From NCBI GenBank assembly GCA_009778295.1, contig WRKB01000248.1:1-6760 (forward strand): DNA of 6,760 nucleotides, in the 5' to 3' direction. The DNA is from Betaproteobacteria bacterium. GTDB taxonomy: Bacteria; Desulfobacterota; Desulfovibrionia; Desulfovibrionales; Desulfovibrionaceae. Below the pieces are notes generated by a model. It was not told the origin of the DNA. It searched no databases and was given only the letters and a program-made list of their open reading frames with translations. The translations under genes were made by a program, and so were the position numbers. This document shows, piece after piece, positions 1-4,549 of this stretch; positions within the stretch are counted from its first letter, which is position 1, and every line of letters starts with the position of its first letter.

Positions 1-424
1 GTGGGCCGCCCGTTGGCCACTGGGCCTTGCGCCCGCCAAGGGTGGAATGTGGAGGAGCAGGCGCAGACGTTTGCGGTCCCTTGGCCGCTGCGACGATTTT
101 CTCGAAAATCAGAGGTTCGAGCCAGTAATCGTGTGCGCCCAGAGTGAGATAACGGGAGGCGTCCTCCGCGTTGCCTTTTTCAGCAATGACGATAACCGGA
201 GGAAAATTGGGGTCATCCGCGCCCACGGCCAGCAGGTCCTCAACGCGATAACCGGGAAGGATGGGGCGGGAGAAGACAATGCCCGGGCCCGACTGGCGAA
301 CGAAAACCGAAGCTCCTTTCAGGTTTTCGGCGATGCCGACCTCGTAGCCCGCATCCCGCAGTTGGGGATAGATGCCGGTAACGGAATGTGCCGGAGCAAG
401 AAAAAGAATACGCCGCGTTGACAT
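1..424 (-). CDS. Receiver-like regulator, N-terminal part (possible NtrC-type response regulator), truncated by window edge
   Basis: The frame is open from an ATG at 424 down to the left edge (141 residues visible, no stop). Residues 1 to about 115 have the alternating strand/helix pattern of a CheY-like receiver domain: MSTRRILFLAP, then an amphipathic helix, a GIVFSRPILPGY segment, VIVIAEKGN, and AHDYWLEPL. In typical receivers the third strand ends in an Asp before (I/R)(M/L)PG, and the last conserved element is a KP(F/L/I). Here the Asp position is occupied by Arg (SRPILPG), Lys is replaced by Glu (LEPL), and the acidic pair after strand 1 is missing (FLAPAH). Phosphorylation is therefore unlikely. 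A Pro/Ala/Gly-rich linker follows (about 116-141), as often seen before an AAA+ or HTH output domain; the output domain lies outside the window. The start is supported by AGGA just upstream, although its spacing is short. A sigma-54 activator of the NtrC family is a guess. The receiver-like fold is fairly sure. Confidence 0.72.
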   Translation of the reverse strand, partial: MSTRRILFLAPAHSVTGIYPQLRDAGYEVGIAENLKGASVFVRQSGPGIVFSRPILPGYRVEDLLAVGADDPNFPPVIVIAEKGNAEDASRYLTLGAHDYWLEPLIFEKIVAAAKGPQTSAPAPPHSTLGGRKAQWPTGGP

Positions 425-433
425 GTCCTGCTA

Positions 434-447
434 ATTTACCCGTAAAT
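434..447. promoter_or_regulatory. 14-bp inverted repeat just upstream of the receiver-like regulator
   Basis: ATTTAC-CC-GTAAAT has perfect 6-bp arms around a 2-bp spacer. It lies 10-23 nt before the ATG of the minus-strand regulator, in the 5' leader or promoter. Its position suits a repressor or autoregulatory site. No function is shown by the sequence alone, and a short AT-rich palindrome can arise by chance. Confidence 0.35.
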
Positions 448-570
448 GGAGTGCATGGCAAGCAAAGAGGACGACAAACAGGGCTGACGCATCTCAATTT
501 TGGATCTATGCAACGTTTGACGCTCCCGCCGTGCTCCCGGCCTTTTTGTATTGCGGGCAACGGACGAAGA

Positions 571-588
571 TGCCCCCAGCGGGAGGCA
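571..588 (-). terminator. Weak candidate terminator of the MFS gene
   Basis: On the minus strand TGCCTCCC-GCT-GGGGGCA can form a 7-bp GC-rich stem with a tetraloop. One pair is a G-U wobble that works only in the minus-strand RNA. It starts 38 nt past the MFS stop and is followed by TCTTCGTC rather than a true U tract. It is therefore at best a weak intrinsic terminator. Confidence 0.3.
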
Positions 589-594
589 GGCCAA

Positions 595-617
595 ATTGCA
601 ATCAAACGGATTGCAAT
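595..617. repeat. 23-bp inverted repeat ATTGCAATC-N5-GATTGCAAT
   Basis: It has perfect 9-bp arms around a 5-nt spacer (AAACG), starting 8 nt beyond the MFS stop codon and about 170 bp upstream of the receiver-like regulator. As RNA it would be a weak AU-rich hairpin with no U tract, so a protein-binding site is at least as plausible as a terminator. A related sequence lies at 2983-3003 in front of the reductase gene. Confidence 0.5.
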
Positions 618-625
618 GCGGTTGT

Positions 626-1846
626 CTACGCGGCCAGCCTGCCCCGCAGAGGGATGGTCAGGGGCACTGTGACCAATATGATCAACGCCGCCACCTGCAT
701 AGCTTGGGGCACACCCACCCTGTCTCCCAGCAGGCCGTAAAAATATGGGGAAATGGCCCCGGCGCCGATAGTGGCCGTATAAAGGATGGCAAAGGCCCGG
801 CTGTGCGCCTCCTTTTCCGCCAGTTCGGGCACACTGCCGTAAATAATCGAAGAAGTGCCGTTGAGAATCACCCCCAAAAATGGACACAGGCACAGCGCAC
901 CCCACAGAGGCAGGGGCACCATGGCGCAAATCAACAGAGCCGTAGCCGATTCGGTGATGATTATCGTTTTTATGGCTCCGGCCCGGGCGGCGATGATGCC
1001 GCAAAGCAGCTTTCCGGCAGCGCCGCCGGCGAAGATCAGGCTCAGGGCAATACCCAGGGTAGTCATGTCCGCACCCTTGCCGAGCAGCAAGAAGGGCAGA
1101 AAGGTAAGAAAGCCCATCCGTGTGGCGCTGTCCAAGATACCAATACCCATGAGGCTGGCAAAGGCCGCAGATATGAATCTGCCTCTCCGGACGGTCATTG
1201 TGCCGGATTTGTCTGCGGGTGAGCCGCTCAGGGGCACCGAATGCAGGATGCCTATGATCGCGAGGCCTGCTGCCAAGGCTGTCAGAGTCAAAATGCGCAG
1301 GGAGGATTGCCAGCTCACGTGGGCGATGAGGAAGGCCGCCAGCGCGGGAAAAAGCAGTTTCCCCAGGTCGCCGGTGAAGTTATAGGTTGAGAGGGCCACT
1401 CGGGAAGACTTGCCGCTGTAGGCATGAGATATTGCCGCAGAGGCCAAAGGATGCTGGGCGCTGGCCCCTATACCGCCCAGAATGAGGCAGACGGCGATCA
1501 TCAGAAAAGAATCCGTCAGCGAACCGCAAAGCAAGGCCAGGCAGGTGAGCATAGCCCCACCCGCGAGAACGGAACGAAGCCCCAGTCCTCCTGCCAGAGA
1601 ACCGGCAGGAATTTGGAACGCGGCCATGGCTCCGGAAAACAGGGCCTTCATCAGCCCCACCTGGGCGAAACTCAAGGAGAATATTTGCTGCCAAACCGGA
1701 AAGAACACATAAAGCATGTCGGTGAGACCATCGTTGGTCAGGTGCGCCAGACTGGCTGCCGCCAGAACCTTGCGACGGGAGGAAAGCTCCGCTTGCTCAG
1801 GGGCAGTTGAATCGGCCTTTGGCGTGGGCACATCGGAATGCTGCAT
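626..1846 (-). CDS. MFS transporter, fosmidomycin-resistance (Fsr)-like efflux permease
   Basis: This 406-residue inner-membrane protein has about 12 hydrophobic segments in two six-helix halves, split by a polar loop near residues 205-225 (SGSPADKSGTMTVRRGR). That is the usual length and topology for the DHA1-type major facilitator superfamily. The first 28 residues are hydrophilic and cytoplasmic. Family-like features are LAHLTNDGLTDML at 33-45 (helix 1) and GIGASAQHPLASAAIS followed by STYNFTGDLGKLLFPAL at 125-169 (helices 4-5). The latter resemble the HP.A and F..GDLGK signatures I associate with the Fsr clade. The motif A loop (GSLAGGLGLR, 82-91) lacks the usual Asp. The start is supported by AAGGGA 8 nt upstream. 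It is transcribed divergently from dam; the next minus-strand gene is the regulator, after 201 bp. Proton-driven drug or metabolite export is likely, and the substrate cannot be told. The MFS assignment is firm and the Fsr subgroup is moderate. Confidence 0.88.
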   Translation of the reverse strand: MQHSDVPTPKADSTAPEQAELSSRRKVLAAASLAHLTNDGLTDMLYVFFPVWQQIFSLSFAQVGLMKALFSGAMAAFQIPAGSLAGGLGLRSVLAGGAMLTCLALLCGSLTDSFLMIAVCLILGGIGASAQHPLASAAISHAYSGKSSRVALSTYNFTGDLGKLLFPALAAFLIAHVSWQSSLRILTLTALAAGLAIIGILHSVPLSGSPADKSGTMTVRRGRFISAAFASLMGIGILDSATRMGFLTFLPFLLLGKGADMTTLGIALSLIFAGGAAGKLLCGIIAARAGAIKTIIITESATALLICAMVPLPLWGALCLCPFLGVILNGTSSIIYGSVPELAEKEAHSRAFAILYTATIGAGAISPYFYGLLGDRVGVPQAMQVAALIILVTVPLTIPLRGRLAA

Positions 1847-1894
1847 GATGGGTTTCCCTTTTCATTGCCGCGGGTCAAAACGGCCCTGCGAAAG

Positions 1895-1915
1895 GTGTTG
1901 CATAGTGTTGCGCAA
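1895..1915. promoter_or_regulatory. Direct-repeat/palindrome cluster in the MFS-dam divergent region
   Basis: GTGTTGC occurs at 1895-1901 and again at 1905-1911, a 10-bp period that puts both copies on the same helix face. The second copy runs into the 8-bp palindrome TTGCGCAA (1908-1915). The cluster lies about 50 bp upstream of the MFS start. It could be a regulator site for the MFS gene, for dam, or for both. No convincing -35/-10 pair for the MFS gene was found. Confidence 0.35.
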
Positions 1916-1983
1916 AAAATGTGCGGCCATTGCCAAGGCAAAACAGTAAGGCATAAGCCGGAGCCGCTCAAACGTAACAAGCG

Positions 1984-1992
1984 TGCTATACT
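1984..1992 (+). promoter_or_regulatory. Extended -10 promoter for dam
   Basis: TGC-TATACT matches the extended -10 form TGnTATAAT in all but one base of the hexamer. No good -35 lies 16-18 bp upstream (around CCGCTC), which the TG extension often compensates for. Transcription would begin near 1999, giving a leader of about 80 nt before the GTG at 2080. That agrees with the late start chosen for dam. Confidence 0.5.
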
Positions 1993-2067
1993 GGAGCCGA
2001 AAAAATGGATGCGTCTTGTTCTTCAGGCGATTCTGGAATACTGTCAAGCGCAGTCAGGCACCGTGGC

Positions 2068-2072
2068 AGGAG
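2068..2072 (+). promoter_or_regulatory. Shine-Dalgarno AGGAG fixing the dam start at GTG 2080
   Basis: AGGAG ends 7 nt before GTG 2080, an optimal arrangement. An in-frame ATG lies 75 nt upstream at 2005 with GGAG 8 nt before it. That upstream GGAG directly abuts the -10 hexamer and would lie outside a transcript begun near 1999. The 25 extra residues also resemble nothing at the N-terminus of Dam proteins. Confidence 0.65.
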
Positions 2073-2079
2073 CATTTTT

Positions 2080-2892
2080 GTGTATACCAAACCCTTCCTC
2101 AAGTGGGCAGGCGGGAAGTACCGCATTCTGGACAAGATTCTTCGGGAATTGCCGCCGGGTAAGCGTTTCGTGGAGCCTTTCGCCGGTTCATGCGCCGTGT
2201 ATCTCAACGCCGATTTTCCCAGGGCGCTTATCTGTGATCTGGGCAGTGATCTGATCAATCTGTACAGGCATATCCAGCAGGAAGGCGAGGCTTTTATTCA
2301 GTATTGCGCCTCGTTCTTCACGCCGGAAAACAACACGCGCTCCGCCTATACGGCGCTTAGGGACAGGCTGAATGCCTCCACCGAGACAAGGGAACGGGGT
2401 GCCCTGTTGCTCTATGTCAACCGTCATGCTTTCAATGGACTCATTCGCTACAACTCCAAGGGCGGTTTTAATGCTCCCTTCGGTACATACAAAAAGCCCT
2501 ATTTCCCCCTGGAAGAGTTACGGGCTTTTTACCGCAAAACACAGTCTACGGCTACAGTGTTCACGGCGGTGGATTTCCGCTCCATCTTCGATCACCTTGA
2601 GCCAGGAGATGTGGTGTATTGCGATCCGCCGTATGTGCCGCTTTCCCAGACCTCCAGCTTTACAGCCTATGCCGGGAATACCTTTGATGCACAGGATCAG
2701 CATGATTTGGCCGCGCTTGCCGGGGAGGCGCGGCAAAAGGGCATACACCTTGTTTTAAGCAATCACGATACGGAAATCACCAGAAAGCTCTATTCTTCGG
2801 CGGTTCTCAAGCGCTTCACCGTACAGCGGTTTATAAGCTGTGACGGCGGCAACCGGGAGGCAGCCCCGGAATTGCTTGCTGTATATGGGTAA
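2080..2892 (+). CDS. dam: Dam-type DNA adenine-N6 methyltransferase (GATC)
   Basis: From GTG 2080 the protein is 270 residues, close to the 278 of E. coli Dam; an in-frame ATG at 2005 would give 295. It transfers a methyl group from S-adenosylmethionine to adenine N6, most likely in GATC. Visible motifs in order are FLKWAGGK (6-13, SAM-binding start), FVEPFAGS (30-37, motif I), VNRHAFNGLIRYN (113-125, target recognition), GGFNAPFGTYKKPYF (128-142), the catalytic CDPPY (181-185, motif IV) and LSNHDT (226-231). Compared from memory with E. coli Dam, the residues matching K9, N120, R124 and P134 are kept, while R137 is Thr here. These matches support GATC specificity. No restriction gene lies nearby, so it looks like a solitary methylase acting in gene regulation, repair or replication timing rather than restriction. 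GATC sites are common across the window. The divergent neighbour is the MFS exporter. Family is certain; target sequence is likely. Confidence 0.92.
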   Translation: MYTKPFLKWAGGKYRILDKILRELPPGKRFVEPFAGSCAVYLNADFPRALICDLGSDLINLYRHIQQEGEAFIQYCASFFTPENNTRSAYTALRDRLNASTETRERGALLLYVNRHAFNGLIRYNSKGGFNAPFGTYKKPYFPLEELRAFYRKTQSTATVFTAVDFRSIFDHLEPGDVVYCDPPYVPLSQTSSFTAYAGNTFDAQDQHDLAALAGEARQKGIHLVLSNHDTEITRKLYSSAVLKRFTVQRFISCDGGNREAAPELLAVYG

Positions 2893-2923
2893 TGATTGCA
2901 GGGAGTGATGAAACAAAGCGCAG

Positions 2924-2952
2924 TGCCGTAACTTGGGCGGACTGTCACGGCA
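2924..2952. repeat. Imperfect stem downstream of dam
   Basis: TGCCGT (2924-2929) can pair with ACGGCA (2947-2952) across a 17-nt loop. It is flanked further out by GGGAGTG (2901-2907) and CATTCCC (2961-2967), which also pair with one G-U. No T tract follows, so this is not a standard terminator. It may still end or stabilise the dam transcript. Confidence 0.22.
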
Positions 2953-2982
2953 AAGTGAGACATTCCCTATAGCTGTAGCCGC

Positions 2983-3009
2983 TTGCAATCAAAAAGGATT
3001 CAATATAGT
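2983..3009 (+). promoter_or_regulatory. Promoter/operator candidate for the reductase-ferritin genes
   Basis: TATAGT at 3004-3009 is a good -10 hexamer. TTGCAA at 2983-2988 is a possible -35, though the 15-bp spacing is short. The span between is an imperfect inverted repeat: TTGCAATC at 2983-2990, then a GGATTCAA half at 2996-3003. A DNA-binding protein here would block the promoter directly. The left half and part of the spacer (TTGCAATCAAA) are identical to 596-606 beyond the MFS gene. Confidence 0.4.
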
Positions 3010-3024
3010 ACCCGGAGCATGAAG

Positions 3025-3038
3025 TAAGGAGAATCTCC
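3025..3038 (+). promoter_or_regulatory. Strong ribosome-binding site inside a small palindrome
   Basis: TAAGGAG lies 7 nt before ATG 3039. Its GGAG is the left arm of GGAG-AAT-CTCC (3028-3038), which ends right at the start codon. A 4-bp hairpin could partly hide the Shine-Dalgarno, but so short a stem would be weak. Confidence 0.55.
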
Positions 3039-3941
3039 ATGCAGGAAAAAATACGTATCGGCTGGATCGGCACAGGCGTCATGGGCGCATCCATGGCCGG
3101 GCATCTGCTCAAGGGCGGCTACCCGCTCAACGTGTATAACCGTACCCGGCACAAGGCCCAGGCGCTGCTCGACGCTGGTGCGCAATGGCTGGATTCGCCG
3201 CAGGAAGTGGCGCGGATTTCCGACATCGTCTTTACCATCGTGGGCTATCCCCATGATGTGGAAGAGACGATTCTCGGTGAAAGGGGCGTATTGTCCGGCT
3301 TGGGCGCAGGCGGTATCACGTGTGATATGACCACCAGCAGTCCCGTGCTTGCGGAGCGTATCGCGCAGGCTGCAGAAGCCAAAGGCTGTGCGGCCCTGGA
3401 TGCGCCGGTAACGGGCGGAGATGTGGGCGCGCGCGACGCCACGCTCTCTATCCTGGTCGGAGGGGATGTAGCGGCATTTGAGCGGGTTAAACCTTGTTTT
3501 GACCTCATGGGCAGGCGCGTCACGCATTTCGGCAAGGCCGGCATGGGACAGCAGGCCAAGCTTGCCAACCAGGTAGCCGTGGCTGGACTTATGTTCAGCG
3601 TGTGTGAATCCCTGCTGTATGCCCATGAGGCCGGGCTTGATGTCCGCGCCTGGCGCGATACGGTCAGCAGCGGCGCTGCGGGCAGCACAGCCCTGAATAA
3701 TCTCGGTCCCCGCATTTTGGACGGTAACTTTGCGCCGGGCTTTTACAGCGCGCATTTTCTGAAGGACCTGGAACTGTGCGTAACCGAATGCCGCCGCATG
3801 AATCTCGTATTGCCCGGGCTTGGACTGGCTGAACAATTGTATCGCCTGATGGTGGCCAACGGACGCGGCCAGGATGGCACTCAGGCCCTGATGATCGCGT
3901 TGGCAGCGCTTTCAGGCCGTGAATGGACCGGTGTGAAATAA
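3039..3941 (+). CDS. 3-hydroxyisobutyrate dehydrogenase-family NAD(P)-dependent beta-hydroxyacid dehydrogenase
   Basis: This 300-residue cytoplasmic oxidoreductase has the normal length for the family. The N-terminal Rossmann fold shows GWIGTGVMG (8-16, the GxGxxG dinucleotide site), with VYNRTRHK at 32-39 after the second strand; an N-R-T there often goes with NADP(H), so that cofactor is an inference. DAPVTGG (121-127) is the substrate-binding signature. The catalytic lysine is K174 in the K-x-x-N helix (AKLANQ, N177). KDLEL (242-246) is the conserved C-terminal lysine motif. The family includes 3-hydroxyisobutyrate dehydrogenase, tartronate semialdehyde reductase and the glyoxylate/succinic semialdehyde reductases (GLYR/GHBDH). 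The sequence does not settle which applies, and detoxifying small aldehydes is as likely as valine breakdown. The start is fixed by TAAGGAG 7 nt upstream. A ferritin gene follows after 29 nt, probably in the same transcript. Confidence 0.9.
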   Translation: MQEKIRIGWIGTGVMGASMAGHLLKGGYPLNVYNRTRHKAQALLDAGAQWLDSPQEVARISDIVFTIVGYPHDVEETILGERGVLSGLGAGGITCDMTTSSPVLAERIAQAAEAKGCAALDAPVTGGDVGARDATLSILVGGDVAAFERVKPCFDLMGRRVTHFGKAGMGQQAKLANQVAVAGLMFSVCESLLYAHEAGLDVRAWRDTVSSGAAGSTALNNLGPRILDGNFAPGFYSAHFLKDLELCVTECRRMNLVLPGLGLAEQLYRLMVANGRGQDGTQALMIALAALSGREWTGVK

Positions 3942-3970
3942 TCCGGGTGAAAATACTCCAGGAGACAGCT

Positions 3971-4495
3971 ATGCTCAGCAAAGCGATGAACAAAAATCTC
4001 AACGAACAGGTAACATGGGAATTCTACTCCGGCTATCTATACCTTGGCATGTCCGCCTATTTTCAGGAAGCGGGCCTGCCCGGCTTCGCGCACTGGATGC
4101 GCATACAGGCGCAGGAAGAATTGAGCCACGGAATCCTCTTTTATAACTTCACCCTCGGGCGTGGCGGCAGCATCAAGCTGGCAAACATCGACGCGCCCGC
4201 GGCGGGATACAAAAATACCCTTGATGTCTTTGAAAAGACGCTGGCGCACGAAAACGCCGTTACCGCCCGCATCAACAAACTTGTCGGCCAGGCCAGGAAG
4301 GAGGAAGATTTCGCAACGGATATCTTCCTGCAATGGTTTGTCTCCGAGCAGATTGAGGAAGAAGAAAATGTGACCGGCGTGCTGAACAAGCTCAAGCTTA
4401 TCAAAAACGATGGCCAGGGCTTGCTGATGCTTGACAAGGAGCTTGGCGCGCGTACGTTTACGCCGCCGCCGGCGCTTATGGGGAGCGGTGCATAA
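3971..4495 (+). CDS. ftnA: Ferritin (FtnA-type, non-haem ferroxidase)
   Basis: This 174-residue protein should assemble into a 24-subunit cage that oxidises Fe(II) and stores iron as a mineral in the cytoplasm. It aligns without gaps to E. coli FtnA over the first 130 residues (comparison from memory). All ferroxidase ligands fall at the same numbers: E17, E50, H53, E94, E126, Q127, E129 and E130, with Y24 also present. LNEQ at 10-13, AQEELSH at 47-53 and LQWFVSEQ at 120-127 are family hallmarks. The absence of a haem-binding Met at the bacterioferritin position was not tested, but overall similarity favours ferritin. ATG 3971 is chosen because AGGAG sits 6 nt upstream. An in-frame ATG at 3923 would overlap the reductase stop and add 16 residues not seen in ferritins. 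The C-terminus carries a short Pro-rich tail (TFTPPPALMGSGA) beyond the usual end. No Fur-like box was seen in the 29-nt gap, so it is likely read from the reductase promoter. Confidence 0.95.
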   Translation: MLSKAMNKNLNEQVTWEFYSGYLYLGMSAYFQEAGLPGFAHWMRIQAQEELSHGILFYNFTLGRGGSIKLANIDAPAAGYKNTLDVFEKTLAHENAVTARINKLVGQARKEEDFATDIFLQWFVSEQIEEEENVTGVLNKLKLIKNDGQGLLMLDKELGARTFTPPPALMGSGA

Positions 4496-4514
4496 AGGAT
4501 TTGCGGGCAAAAGC

Positions 4515-4549
4515 AGAGCAGTGTGACATTTTTAGCGGGACATTGCTCT
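4515..4549. terminator. Inverted repeat between convergent genes, possible bidirectional terminator
   Basis: AGAGCAGTGT (4515-4524) pairs with ACATTGCTCT (4540-4549) over 10 positions including one G-U. The loop is 15 nt and contains TTTTT. It fills the 52-bp gap between the ferritin stop and the converging minus-strand gene and overlaps that gene's stop codon. No T tract follows the stem on either strand, so this is not a classical intrinsic terminator. Confidence 0.35.

Noticed and set aside
528..546. Plus-strand hairpin GCCG-N6-CGGC followed by CTTTTTG, resembling an intrinsic terminator
   Set aside because: No plus-strand gene lies upstream in the window, the stem is only 4 bp, and both flanking genes are on the minus strand, where no T tract results.
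551..1385. Long plus-strand open frames opposite the MFS gene
   Set aside because: They are Gln/Arg/Gly-rich shadow translations with no family features; the minus strand gives a clean 12-helix transporter.
2080..2892. Dam as part of a restriction-modification or phage-defence cassette
   Set aside because: No endonuclease, helicase or other defence gene lies on either side; the neighbours are a transporter and metabolic genes.
3000..3836. 278-residue minus-strand open frame opposite the reductase
   Set aside because: The plus strand has GxGxxG, DAPVTGG and the catalytic Lys in order. The antisense frame has no motif and is a shadow.
3923..3970. Earlier in-frame start for ferritin at ATG 3923
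   Set aside because: It overlaps the reductase stop, lacks a ribosome site and adds 16 residues absent from ferritins. With the ATG at 3971 all ferroxidase residues take their standard numbers.
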